A stretch of DNA of 41,443 nt from Nocardia panacis. Lineage in GTDB: Bacteria; Actinomycetota; Actinomycetes; Mycobacteriales; Mycobacteriaceae. Within the stretch, counting starts at the first letter, position 1. Each line of letters starts with the position of its first letter. Made by a program: the position numbers and the translations under genes. The notes under the pieces are model-generated. The model had not been told where the DNA came from. It was given only the letters and a program-made list of their open reading frames with translations, and did not search any database. The DNA is taken from positions 1-41,443 of the forward strand of contig NZ_QZFU01000056.1 of assembly GCF_003598715.1 (NCBI RefSeq), given 5' to 3'. Of this stretch, positions 15,064 through 24,022 are shown piece after piece.

Positions 15064-16574
15064 GACAGCGCCTCGTGCTGCGCCGGTGGGTGCTCGCCGG
15101 TGACGGCCGCGTCGGTGTCGGTCAGATCCATCTCCCACGGCGAACGAATGTGGTTGAGAAGGAATGGATCTCGTGATCCAATCTTGACGAGGCATTGCCC
15201 CCGTCCCAGTCGCATCAGCGTGTCCTCCGTCCCTGCGGGCAAGCGGTAGAGCCGGACCGCCTCGCCAGCATCGTCAGCGCGTGCCTGGCCGAACAACACA
15301 ACGATGGAGGCTTCGGCCATCAACGCACGAGCAGGAGAATCCGGCGGTAGCTCAGCCGGGTGATGGAAGGCCGATACGGTGGAAAGACCAAGCCCTCGAG
15401 ACAGTTTCAGATTCGTCCGGAAGACCTCACCGGTGGACCCGGTGGCGACATGCCATCCTTCCTCAACCACCAGGATGGTCTGCTGGTATCGCGAAGACCT
15501 GGCTGCAAGCCGGTTCGCCAGCCAGGTGTTGACCGCCGTCATCACGACGCGCAGAGCCGGACCGTCGGTGGGCAGCGCGCTGACATCGAAGTGAACCAGC
15601 GGATGAGTTTCCAGGGCGTCACGCACCGCAGGGCTGGTCGGCGAATCGACCAACCCGCGCAAATCCCGGTCGGCTAGCCGAAGCAGAGCCAGCCCCGGCT
15701 CGACACCCCATTCCAACGACCGCTCAGCCCATCGAGATCCGAATATGGATCCGTCCTTCGCCTGCGGGTCGAGCAGTCGCATCGCGAGATCACGAAGTAC
15801 TGGATCCCGGCCGGCCACCAGGGCTTCGCCGCTAACAGCCGTCAGTGCTGCTCCGACAGCAGCCTTTTCGCGCTCGTCGAGCTGGCGGCCCATGGCGTCG
15901 GTCAGGACGGCTAGCACCAGCGCTTCCTGACCTGCGGGCACAACGCCTTCGAGTCCGTGCTCATGGTGGCCGCCATGGCTGATGGCAGAGTCGAGCAGGT
16001 TCAGACACGCACCGGATCCGCCGATGCGGAACCGGATGCTCTCGGCTCCCAAAGCGGCGGCCAGTGGCGTGTACTCGCCGACGCCGGCTTGGGGCTTCTT
16101 GTCGAGCACGACGACTTGGCGGTCCGCCAGCAATTGCCGCAACACGCATACGGTTTTGATCCATGAAGATTTGCCGCGCCCGATATCGCCGATGACGACC
16201 ACGTTGATGCCGGAGGTCTCGGCGCCGTATGCGGCGAAGGCATCGACGATTTCCAATTCCTGGCTCATGGTGTTGAGGCCGGCGAGCACGCCTTCCTGCC
16301 GGGTCCGGCGGCGGTTGGTAGCGAGATTCCACGCCTCGGCCTGGCGCGTCGTCGTCCAGGCTCCTTCGAGGCGAGGCTCGTACCAGCCGTATCGGTCCAA
16401 CCAACGGCTGCGGCGCGGTGCTGGTCGCCGGGAGACTGCCACCTCGTGTATTGGTCCGGTAACGGGGTTCGAGTGCGACTTCGCAGTTCTGTTCGGAGGC
16501 CAGAACAATTCAACTAGGTTTCGAGGTCCATTTCGACCGGCTTTCCGTTCGGTGCGATGTCGTCGGTAGGTCAT
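15060..16574 (-). CDS. VirB4-like conjugation ATPase (C-terminal ATPase domain)
   Basis: The 504-aa protein has Walker A GDIGRGKSSW (residues 129-138), a Walker B-like TILVVEEGWHVA (about residue 355), and a LGLSTVSAFHHPAEL segment like the HerA/VirB4 motif in which the ATPase senses its neighbour. FRIGGSGACLNLLDSAI and VLAVLTDAMGRQLDEREKAAV are typical of actinobacterial TraC/VirB4 ATPases next to SCO6880 genes. No membrane segment is seen, so it is a peripheral ATPase powering assembly or export. GGAGGTG precedes the ATG, 11 bp after the SCO6880-like gene. The N-terminal VirB4 portion is probably that upstream protein. Confidence 0.82.
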   Translation of the reverse strand: MTYRRHRTERKAGRNGPRNLVELFWPPNRTAKSHSNPVTGPIHEVAVSRRPAPRRSRWLDRYGWYEPRLEGAWTTTRQAEAWNLATNRRRTRQEGVLAGLNTMSQELEIVDAFAAYGAETSGINVVVIGDIGRGKSSWIKTVCVLRQLLADRQVVVLDKKPQAGVGEYTPLAAALGAESIRFRIGGSGACLNLLDSAISHGGHHEHGLEGVVPAGQEALVLAVLTDAMGRQLDEREKAAVGAALTAVSGEALVAGRDPVLRDLAMRLLDPQAKDGSIFGSRWAERSLEWGVEPGLALLRLADRDLRGLVDSPTSPAVRDALETHPLVHFDVSALPTDGPALRVVMTAVNTWLANRLAARSSRYQQTILVVEEGWHVATGSTGEVFRTNLKLSRGLGLSTVSAFHHPAELPPDSPARALMAEASIVVLFGQARADDAGEAVRLYRLPAGTEDTLMRLGRGQCLVKIGSRDPFLLNHIRSPWEMDLTDTDAAVTGEHPPAQHEALS

Positions 16575-16585
16575 GGTTCACCTCC

Positions 16586-18160
16586 TCATCGGGTATGTGG
16601 TGTCGCGGCCAGTCCGCGAGCGAGCGGCAGTGTGGTGAAGACGGCAACATCGTGCTGGTCTGTGGCCCAGTCGATTTCGGTGATCGCAGACTCGTTCGCC
16701 GCTTCCACCACACGCAGGCAGGCGCGGTCGAGGTCATCCTCGCTTCGGCCGGTCACGGCAACGGATGCGGTGTAAACGGCACCGTGGTGGCCGGATCCCG
16801 GCATCAGGTCCTGACGGCGGCGTTCGGAAGCTCCGGCCAACACCTCGGTCGAGCCGTCATCGAGTTTGCCGCGGCGGACTTCCTTGGCACGTCGAGCATG
16901 GTCGGCCGTGCTATCACCTCTCGCCGCAGTTCGAGCTCGCTGTGCGGGAACGAAATCTATTCGAACACTGAGTGTTCGGATGGTCGGCATTGGCGGAATG
17001 TCGTCATCGCCAGGGTCGGCTTCGACTCCGGTCAGCAGCGGGGCGAGCCAAAGCGGCCCCAGCGGAACGGGTTCGATAGCCTGCGGGCGCAGATACCCGA
17101 CACGGGTTCGCCACTCCCGATCGGGGCCGATCGCCATACTGTCCCGACCACCGACGTAGCTGGGCCAGCACGTATCCCAGCCCGCGTCGCGATGACGATC
17201 GAGTTTGCTGTCGGGATCGAGAAAAGCTCTGATGACCGCGCAAGCGCGGCGTTCCCCGAGCACATCGACGCGGCCCATTCCGGCGAGGACGAGCAGCCGG
17301 GCCGCCCTTTCGGTTTCGTCACGAACGACTTGGGCAATGGCACCGATGGTGGTGGCGTTCTTGATGTGGGCGACACGGGCCACCTCGTTCATGAAGGCCT
17401 CCGTCTGCGGAATCCGCAGCGCCACAAAGGATCTGTGTTCCTCCGCCATTGGTGCCGTGACGTCTATCAGCGCACCGTACGATTCCACCGCGGGTGTCAG
17501 CCGCGCGTCCGCCAATCGGGCTACCCGCGTCTGCGCCCAGTGGATGTGCGGAGTCATGTCGTGCGGGACGCTGCGGTGCAGAAGCTGAACCCCGCGCACA
17601 TGCGAGCTGGCGCGCGCCATCTGGGCGAGGAAGGTACCGAATGCGGCCGAAGATGCCGCATAGGCGGCGTCGCCGCGCAGTCCGTCGGCGACACCTTCCA
17701 CCGCCAGGAGGACCGAAAAGTAGACGCGTTCACCGGGATTGGCGCAGCGGAGGATCCACATGTCATCGAGACCGGTACCGCCGAGCGATAACGGCGCGAT
17801 GTTGCCCAGCGGCGGTGGGAAGGCCCATCCGGGATCGCGTTCCGGATCGCCGAACGCCGGGTCACACGGATTGCGGTAGATATGCTCACCCCGCCGCCTG
17901 CGGCCCCAAGTGCGCAGCGAATGCGCGCGCCTCGCTGCCCACGACGGCTTGTCATGCCATTCCATCGTCGCCGCGAATACCGCGACCAGCAGAACCAGCG
18001 CGGCGATGATCGCCCAGGTCTGTCCGCCGCCCAGGACGTAGATGGCCACGGCGCCGCTGAGTGCCAGCGCCCAAATCAGCAGGACCGGACGCGAGAGTCC
18101 GAGCCAGGAACGGCGAGCGATCTCGCCGCCCAGGATCGCGGTACGCGACTCGGTACTCAT
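16586..18160 (-). CDS. SCO6880-family T4SS protein (VirB3/VirB4 N-terminal-like)
   Basis: The 524-aa protein has two N-terminal membrane helices (PVLLIWALALSGAVAIYVLGG and TWAIIAALVLLVAVFAATMEW), as in VirB3/PrgI proteins. A long cytoplasmic domain without a Walker motif follows (RVYFSVLLAVEGVADGLRGDA; RVGYLRPQAIEPVPLGPLW). This matches the actinobacterial SCO6880 family, which corresponds to VirB3 plus the N-terminal part of VirB4; the ATPase part is the next gene. ATG 18160 overlaps the VirB6-like stop by ATGA. Length is in the family's usual range (roughly 480-530 aa, from memory). Confidence 0.8.
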   Translation of the reverse strand: MSTESRTAILGGEIARRSWLGLSRPVLLIWALALSGAVAIYVLGGGQTWAIIAALVLLVAVFAATMEWHDKPSWAARRAHSLRTWGRRRRGEHIYRNPCDPAFGDPERDPGWAFPPPLGNIAPLSLGGTGLDDMWILRCANPGERVYFSVLLAVEGVADGLRGDAAYAASSAAFGTFLAQMARASSHVRGVQLLHRSVPHDMTPHIHWAQTRVARLADARLTPAVESYGALIDVTAPMAEEHRSFVALRIPQTEAFMNEVARVAHIKNATTIGAIAQVVRDETERAARLLVLAGMGRVDVLGERRACAVIRAFLDPDSKLDRHRDAGWDTCWPSYVGGRDSMAIGPDREWRTRVGYLRPQAIEPVPLGPLWLAPLLTGVEADPGDDDIPPMPTIRTLSVRIDFVPAQRARTAARGDSTADHARRAKEVRRGKLDDGSTEVLAGASERRRQDLMPGSGHHGAVYTASVAVTGRSEDDLDRACLRVVEAANESAITEIDWATDQHDVAVFTTLPLARGLAATPHTR

Positions 18161-20250
18161 TCCGACTCCGCCTCACCGGGTGCGGACTCGGCGACGCTTC
18201 GTGCCTTGTTGAGCACGCCGCTGGCGGCCTGCGCGGCGATCGGAACCGCGGCCATGCTCGCGGACAGCGTGCCCGATGCTGCGCGACGAGCAATTCCTCC
18301 GGCAGCGCCGATTCCCTGCTTCGTCGAGGACTCGCCGCCGGTGTTCCGAGCCAGAGTTGTTCCGAGCTTTGCTTCGGTTGGCGAACGACCGTCCTCGCTC
18401 CCGCTGGTTCTCCAACCCGGATCGCGGGGCATGCCGCCGCTTTCGCCATCTGTGTGAGTGTTGAGCGGGCGCTGCGTGCTTCCACGGCCGCCCCCTCCAC
18501 GACCGCTCCACCACATCGCTGTGCCCACGCCACCGACGGCTCCGGCCAGAAGGGAACTGGATTGTCCGAAACCTGCCGCGTCGGATCGGGATGGCAGTAG
18601 CGGCGCATACCGCAGCAATGACCACGGTGCCAGCCCCGCCACGGCGAACGCGACCACGACCAGGCACAACCGCCCCAAGGCTCCGAGCTTCTCCGCCCCG
18701 GCGGAATGGTCGGCGAGCCCGCTGTCCATCACGCCCGTGATGGTCGCCAACAACAAGAACAGCAGCGGTTTGCTGGCCACGATCGCGATGAAAAGCAGAA
18801 CGGGCCTCAGCGCCTTCTTTCGCCAGCCGGGGTGCACCCACATGCCGAACCCGATTCCGCACGCTACAGCGAGGCACGGGAGCGCGACTTGGTGCATCAG
18901 GAGGCCGAAGTACACGGCGAGCGCGCACACGATCAGCAGCAAGAACAGCAGAAGTCCGATCAGGGCACCACCCGGCAGGGTCGCGGCGGTGAGTTCACCC
19001 GTGAAGTGCTGCAAGTCGGTAATCGTCTGGCCCATATCCGGACCGGCCGTGCGGGCTATTGCATCCGCAGCGCCGCTCGCGACCTGGACAAGCAGTGCGG
19101 CGACGGAGGGTGCGAACAGCATCATCAGCACACCGGCCGGGAGGTATCCGACCAGGTCGGCGCCAATGGATTTCATGGTCTCGCCGCGAGATCCGGCCCG
19201 CCACAACGCCATCAGAGTCATCAAGCCCATCACCATCACCCCGATTCCGGTGCTGATCGCATACCAACGCAGAAACCACGGTGCGGTCGGGTCGAAGTGG
19301 CCGGTCGCGGCCAAACCGTCGAGTACTCGCGAACTCAGTTCGACCGCACCGTCTTTCGATGAATTCGCCCAGTCGTCGATAGCGCTCTGGGGATCCACGA
19401 TGAACTTGGCAGCCGTGGCCGCCTTGTCCCATAGCCAGCCGAAAGCCTTTGTCACGGCCGCGCCGATCCGGAGGTTCGCGTCCTGGCGAACGATCGCGCC
19501 GATACGATCGCTGAAGCTGGTGTTCTGCTCGATCCAGTGGGCGGTGCCTTCGTAGAGTCGGCCGACTGCGGTATTCCACTCCAGGCAGCGGGTTTGGTCT
19601 CCTGTCGCGACGTCGGCTTGGTCGCAATTGGCGAAGTATGCGTGCGCACAGTAGGGGCCACCGACCGCGCACGGATCGGTCCAGGCATTGCTAGGCACTG
19701 CGGCGAATTCGTCGCCGAGTCGCGCGATGGCACGCATCGACTGCTGATCCGGCGTCTTCGCCCAGTCGAACCCCCACGGATTCCACGCCGCGCTGGTCCA
19801 TCGTTTGAGATCGTCGGCGCAGGTCGAAGACGGCATATGGAAGGCAGCGGCGCCGGCCGGGAAGACGCGAGGCAGCGAACTCTTCGGCGGCTCAACGCTG
19901 ATATCGGCTCGACCACTCAAGCCGGTTGGCGCTCCCCCGCTATGCAGTCCCTTCTTCTCGTTGTCACTGGCCGCCCAGTACAGCAGCCGGTCTTCAGCGG
20001 CGAAGACATCATTGATGTAGCGACCGACATCGCCGCCGCGCTTCGCGCAATCCCCTGAGAACCACGGGCCGGACTTGAATTCCTCGGTACCACCTACGAA
20101 TTGGCGCAGGTCTCCAGGGAATCCGTTGGGAAGCGCTCCTGCGGGCGCAGTCGGTTGCGGCGGTTCGGCAGCGGCTCTCCCCACCGCGATGCCGGCAAGA
20201 ATTGCCATCACCGCCAGGACTATGACAAGACGAGAGCGACGATCGGCCAT
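18157..20250 (-). CDS. VirB6/TrbL-like polytopic membrane protein
   Basis: The ~697-aa protein opens with a signal or TM segment (LVIVLAVMAILAGIAVGRAAA). A large extracytoplasmic domain of about 300 residues follows, with several Cys (CAVGGPYCAHAYFANC). At least five membrane helices come next, including GIGVMVMGLMTLMALW, GALIGLLLFLLLIVCALAVYFG and VLLFIAIVASKPLLFLLL. The Gly/Ser-rich tail looks disordered. This is the layout of VirB6-like channel components in actinobacterial T4SSs. I prefer ATG 20250, preceded by GGTGG at eight bases, over GTG 20262. The end couples to the SCO6880-like gene by ATGA. Confidence 0.72.
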   Translation of the reverse strand: MADRRSRLVIVLAVMAILAGIAVGRAAAEPPQPTAPAGALPNGFPGDLRQFVGGTEEFKSGPWFSGDCAKRGGDVGRYINDVFAAEDRLLYWAASDNEKKGLHSGGAPTGLSGRADISVEPPKSSLPRVFPAGAAAFHMPSSTCADDLKRWTSAAWNPWGFDWAKTPDQQSMRAIARLGDEFAAVPSNAWTDPCAVGGPYCAHAYFANCDQADVATGDQTRCLEWNTAVGRLYEGTAHWIEQNTSFSDRIGAIVRQDANLRIGAAVTKAFGWLWDKAATAAKFIVDPQSAIDDWANSSKDGAVELSSRVLDGLAATGHFDPTAPWFLRWYAISTGIGVMVMGLMTLMALWRAGSRGETMKSIGADLVGYLPAGVLMMLFAPSVAALLVQVASGAADAIARTAGPDMGQTITDLQHFTGELTAATLPGGALIGLLLFLLLIVCALAVYFGLLMHQVALPCLAVACGIGFGMWVHPGWRKKALRPVLLFIAIVASKPLLFLLLATITGVMDSGLADHSAGAEKLGALGRLCLVVVAFAVAGLAPWSLLRYAPLLPSRSDAAGFGQSSSLLAGAVGGVGTAMWWSGRGGGGRGSTQRPLNTHTDGESGGMPRDPGWRTSGSEDGRSPTEAKLGTTLARNTGGESSTKQGIGAAGGIARRAASGTLSASMAAVPIAAQAASGVLNKARSVAESAPGEAESE

Positions 20251-20265
20251 GTGTTTCACCACCGC

Positions 20266-20994
20266 TCAGTTGATGTAGAAGCTGAAATAGCCGGATTGGA
20301 ATGGTGCGGAGGTCTTGGGCGTGGTGACCGACTTCTCCGGTGTCGGTCCCGCGCGACCCGACACCTCATTCGCCTTCCAGTCGTTGTCTTCCCACACCAG
20401 GTCGAGTGTTTGGGTCGACCAAGCGGTGATCAGCGAAATCCGGTCGCTGTCGGCAATCGCGCCACGCGAGACGGTCATCGCCCACACCGACACTCGTGCC
20501 GAGGTTCCTGCGTATTCACCGATACTCACTGCGGCAGGCACCAGATTCACGACGACCGGCCCTGTCGCGCGCCCGGAACCGATCTGCATCGAGTTCCGTA
20601 GCTGCGGGCCGGGAGTCCGTGTCAAAAGGGTTGCCGCCACCGCATCCATTCGGATCCGCCCCTGACCGGCTTGAGTCAGCGCCTGCACGATGTTCACCGC
20701 CGCCGTCGCCGCGCCTTCGCGATCATGGGCGTAGCCCGTCGGCACGCCATCGCGGATGCCGGTTGGGCCGTGTGCAGCCCGCACGGTCGTTCCGGCCCCG
20801 GCATCGGGGCCGTTCGTGCCGGCACAGGAGTTCAGTGTCAGCAATCCGGCAACGACGAACGACGCGAGGGCACCGACCGCGATCAGTAGGTACCGAGGCA
20901 CCCGTGTGCGGGTGTGCTTTGCTTCCGTCGGATCTTCGTGCCCAGCCTCGACGTTCGGCGACAGCTCAGCGAAATGCGTTCTCCTCCTGGACAT
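20266..20994 (-). CDS. VirB8/TcpC-like bitopic conjugation protein
   Basis: The 242-aa protein has a short charged cytoplasmic N-terminus, one membrane helix (YLLIAVGALASFVVAGLLTL, about 34-53) and an external domain. In that domain the VNIVQALTQAGQGRIRMDAVAATLL and VRVSVWAMTVSRG-type strands suggest an NTF2-like fold as in VirB8/TcpC, and it ends GYFSFYIN. VirB8-like proteins scaffold the T4SS channel in the membrane. GGAGG lies seven bases before ATG 20994. It sits three genes after the ATPase and just before the VirB6-like gene. The fold is inferred from topology and context, not from a clear motif. Confidence 0.6.
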   Translation of the reverse strand: MSRRRTHFAELSPNVEAGHEDPTEAKHTRTRVPRYLLIAVGALASFVVAGLLTLNSCAGTNGPDAGAGTTVRAAHGPTGIRDGVPTGYAHDREGAATAAVNIVQALTQAGQGRIRMDAVAATLLTRTPGPQLRNSMQIGSGRATGPVVVNLVPAAVSIGEYAGTSARVSVWAMTVSRGAIADSDRISLITAWSTQTLDLVWEDNDWKANEVSGRAGPTPEKSVTTPKTSAPFQSGYFSFYIN

Positions 20995-21025
20995 CTATAG
21001 ACCTCCTCACAGCCTCGCAGCAGCT

Positions 21026-21430
21026 TCAGTGCCCGCCGACGACGAACAGCACGGTGGCGACGATCGGTGACGCGAGGCCGACCAGCCCGAGCGACACCAG
21101 CGCGTCCTGGAGTTCTTCACTGCCCTCGGCCAGATCATTGGCATAGCCACGGCTGCGGGCTCGTTTGACCTTGAACGCGCCGATAATCACGCGCACCGAA
21201 CTTCCGATGATCACCAGCGCCCAAACGAACGCGACGACGCGCTTCCACGATGCGTCGAGCGCTCCGGCGAACAATCCGAAATCGGGACTCACCCCTGTCA
21301 GTGGATTCTCGATGCCCTCAGCACATGCAGGCCCGATTCCGACCAACGACACCATCACCACCGCCGCAGCAATGACATAGCCCTCGCGCAACGGCCTGAT
21401 CGACAGCGGTACAACGCTTCTGATGCTCAT
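21026..21430 (-). CDS. Small TM protein, VirB2/TrbC pilin-like
   Basis: The 134-aa protein has a signal-like segment (GYVIAAAVVMVSLVGIGPACA, about 17-37). Two further hydrophobic helices follow (VVAFVWALVIIGSSVRVIIGAF and LVGLASPIVATVLFVVGG), separated by a short basic loop. Small proteins with a cleavable signal and two TM helices just upstream of VirB8/VirB6-like genes are typical VirB2/TrbC-type subunits, although in actinobacteria they may form a membrane ring rather than a pilus. AAGGAGG lies six bases before the ATG. Confidence 0.58.
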   Translation of the reverse strand: MSIRSVVPLSIRPLREGYVIAAAVVMVSLVGIGPACAEGIENPLTGVSPDFGLFAGALDASWKRVVAFVWALVIIGSSVRVIIGAFKVKRARSRGYANDLAEGSEELQDALVSLGLVGLASPIVATVLFVVGGH

Positions 21431-21464
21431 ACCGAACCTCCTTCGAGATCGATTCGTTGGTCAT

Positions 21465-22799
21465 TCACCAGCCAGGTCGCCAATCCGGAACATGCCCCGC
21501 TGGGTTGGCGGCTTGACTGCCTTTTGCGGAGCCGCCGGTGTGCACCGCGTACGCCTGCAAACGGCTCGGCAATTGCGTTGGCTCCGACTGCTTCGGTGCC
21601 CAGGAGAATTCGATGTCATCTGCGGTTTCCAGAGGTGCGTTCCGGTCCGCCAGGGTCTGCGCGATACTGTCCGCGACCGTGGCGGCTACCTCACTCCAAG
21701 CCCGGATTGTCGAGCGTGGCAGCCGTGACAGCACGATCCGTTCGCCACTCGCCAACGCAGGATCGAACGCAACACGCAGCACTCCGGCGACTCGAGCGTT
21801 GTCCAGCGCGGCAGCGGCTGTTGGGATGTCGCCCACTTCGGCAAGCACGACAACAGCGTCTTCAGCGAGTTGCTGGTGTCCGGCGTCAGCCACACCATCC
21901 AGGAGACGCAGCGCGGCCACAACTGCGTCGCGGTGACCGATCACGGGAATCACCAACTGGGTCGCGTTGCCGATTGCCCATCGGAATCCCTGCGCCCGTT
22001 CGTTATTGCCGACATCCGCGATCACCATGGCGTGGTGCCGCCGCAACACCGCCATCAGCGCGGCACATTCGTCTCGCCCGACGATCGCCGTCCCGCCGGG
22101 GGTTTGATCCGATGCGAGGATTTCGTCCAGAGTCGGCTGCCGTTGCAGAAATCGAGCCAGGCTCGAGGCATCGCTGTTCGGTGAGCACAGCTCGCGGGCA
22201 TGACCGAGGACTTCCCAAACGCCGTCGGAGTTGCTGCAATTAGCGGCGCGCGCGGCGAGAGTCCCGCACGCCTCATTCGCGTCCCATGCCACGATTTGAC
22301 CGCCGCGGTGCCGACCGAACAGTGCTGACAGCAGAACAACGGTCGGGGTAACGCCGGTGCCGCCCTTGGGGTTTGCCACCACTACCAGCGGCGTACCGGG
22401 AAGCGGCTGTCGAATTCGTTCCACCGCCCGGCGATACGACACCTCGATACCCGTGCGGTTCGGACGTACCCGCAAGCCGAGAGCATTGAGTTTGCCGCGC
22501 CACCCCCATTGGGCGGGATCGGTCTCGACTCCTGGCGCGGGAGCGAGCAGCATTGCCAGCCGCGCCTCGCGGACCGCGGCGATATCTTGCGGGCCAGGTT
22601 CGGTCGGTATCAGGTTCGCGGGACCCACGCCGTACAGATCGGAAACCTGCTCTACTTCGCTGCTTGCCATGGCGACCTCGTCATCGGGCGGTTGGGGCCG
22701 TGGCCGCAGCCGCTGCCGACGAAGGTCGACCGGTCGCTCGGCGGTGTATTCGTCGCGATCGATCACTTTGTCCTCGGGTTCTGTCGGATGATCACTCAC
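21465..22799 (-). CDS. ParA/MinD-like deviant Walker A ATPase
   Basis: The ~444-aa protein has a deviant Walker A, NPKGGTGVT (KGGTGVT at residues 145-151), and IVAWDANEACGTLAARA as the following strand, as in ParA/MinD/SRP-type ATPases. HHAMVIADVGNN is a Walker B-like strand with Asp. I start it at GTG 22799, six bases after AAGGAG; sequence upstream overlaps the transglycosylase gene and looks non-coding. The N-terminal ~100 residues are Pro/Arg-rich and disordered. Such ATPases occur in actinobacterial secretion/transfer loci, probably positioning the machine or the DNA. Confidence 0.75.
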   Translation of the reverse strand: MSDHPTEPEDKVIDRDEYTAERPVDLRRQRLRPRPQPPDDEVAMASSEVEQVSDLYGVGPANLIPTEPGPQDIAAVREARLAMLLAPAPGVETDPAQWGWRGKLNALGLRVRPNRTGIEVSYRRAVERIRQPLPGTPLVVVANPKGGTGVTPTVVLLSALFGRHRGGQIVAWDANEACGTLAARAANCSNSDGVWEVLGHARELCSPNSDASSLARFLQRQPTLDEILASDQTPGGTAIVGRDECAALMAVLRRHHAMVIADVGNNERAQGFRWAIGNATQLVIPVIGHRDAVVAALRLLDGVADAGHQQLAEDAVVVLAEVGDIPTAAAALDNARVAGVLRVAFDPALASGERIVLSRLPRSTIRAWSEVAATVADSIAQTLADRNAPLETADDIEFSWAPKQSEPTQLPSRLQAYAVHTGGSAKGSQAANPAGHVPDWRPGW

Positions 22800-22828
22800 A
22801 TCGATCTCCTTCGAGAGAGGTGACAGGG

Positions 22829-24022
22829 TCAACGGATAGGGCCACCTGCCCGGATATCCGGCGGTGCAGCAGATTTGGACGACGCTCCGAAGCGTGCAGC
22901 GAGATTCGGAATAATCTGGACGTAGCCAAGGGTTTCGGCGTTCTGACAGACTTCCCCCTGCGCGAGGGTCGCGCCCGGCCCGCAGTTGTACATGCTCAGC
23001 CATAGCTGCGTGAGGTCACCGTGCAAACGACCTTCCGCCAGTCCGGTTTTCGCCATGTCGATCAGCTCGCAGGCGAATTTGCCCTGAGACATCACCGCAT
23101 CTGCGATCGAGAACGGGTCCGCGATGCCGTCGCCATCGGCGTCGATTCCGTGGGCAGCCCAAGTACCTGGCATGAACTGCGCCGGACCTATAGCTCCGGC
23201 CGGCGAGCGAGCCCACCGATCGAAGCCGGATTCTTGCGAGAGTTGCGCTGCCAGGATCGGTTCAGTCAACTCCCGGCAGAAAGTAGTGGCCGCCTTGTGA
23301 ATCCACGGCAAGTACTCGGCTGGCACCGCATCAGCGCGGAGTTCAACTCCGAGCACTGGTGCCGGATCACATCCGATCGCAAGCCCAGCCGTCTGGACAC
23401 GACGCCGGCCAGATCTCGACGCGACGACTGCGTTGCTCGCCGGTGACTCGGACTGCGAGGGGCCAACGGCCGCCAGCCACGGAAGCGGATCGATCGCCTT
23501 GCCGCCTTGTAGCCTGCCGCCTGGCCAAACCTCGAAATGCAGATGCGCACCGGTGGATTCGCCCGCGCTGCCGACGGCGCCGATCGTCTGACCAACGCTC
23601 ACGTGCTCACCTGTATGTACGCCAACGCCCGAGTCGTACATGTGGCCATAGACGGTCGATACCAGTCCGTCGGGGCGCTGACTATCGATGACGATCCAGT
23701 TGCCGAATCCGGACGCCGGACCCGCCGCAGCCACTGTCCCCTCAATGGCCGCGCGAATCGCGGTTCCTTCAGGTGCGGCGAAGTCCACACCGTTGTGGAA
23801 GCCGCCCTCTCTCGGGCCGAACGGCGACGACATCGTGTAGGCGTTGTCGGGCAATGGCATTGCGACTTGTCCTGGTACGGCCACACGCCGACTCACACGC
23901 GGTACGTCCCGCAGGCAGTGCGGATCGGGTGGAGTTCGGTCTCCGCCGCCAACCATTAGTAGGACCCCCACGACGGCGACTCCAACCCCGACAACTACCC
24001 ACCGGAACCAGCCGTTTCTCAT
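22829..24022 (-). CDS. Membrane-anchored M23 endopeptidase plus lytic transglycosylase
   Basis: The 397-aa protein has an N-terminal membrane anchor (WVVVGVGVAVVGVLLMVGG). A LytM/M23 domain follows, with HNGVDFAAPEGT and HLHFEVWPGG supplying the zinc ligands. A second catalytic domain then shows LAAQLSQESGFDRWARSPAGAIGPAQFMPGTW, with the SLT catalytic Glu in SQESG. A Ca-binding-like DADGDGIADPF loop and MYNCGPG follow. It would cut both peptide and glycan bonds of the wall to let the transfer apparatus through. ATG 24022 overlaps the cutinase stop (ATGA). The product should act outside the membrane. Confidence 0.85.
   Translation of the reverse strand: MRNGWFRWVVVGVGVAVVGVLLMVGGGDRTPPDPHCLRDVPRVSRRVAVPGQVAMPLPDNAYTMSSPFGPREGGFHNGVDFAAPEGTAIRAAIEGTVAAAGPASGFGNWIVIDSQRPDGLVSTVYGHMYDSGVGVHTGEHVSVGQTIGAVGSAGESTGAHLHFEVWPGGRLQGGKAIDPLPWLAAVGPSQSESPASNAVVASRSGRRRVQTAGLAIGCDPAPVLGVELRADAVPAEYLPWIHKAATTFCRELTEPILAAQLSQESGFDRWARSPAGAIGPAQFMPGTWAAHGIDADGDGIADPFSIADAVMSQGKFACELIDMAKTGLAEGRLHGDLTQLWLSMYNCGPGATLAQGEVCQNAETLGYVQIIPNLAARFGASSKSAAPPDIRAGGPIR

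Noticed and set aside
21524..22243. Plus-strand 239-codon frame opposite the ParA-like gene
   Set aside because: Arg/Pro-rich antisense shadow; the minus-strand gene has the Walker motif and a strong ribosome site.
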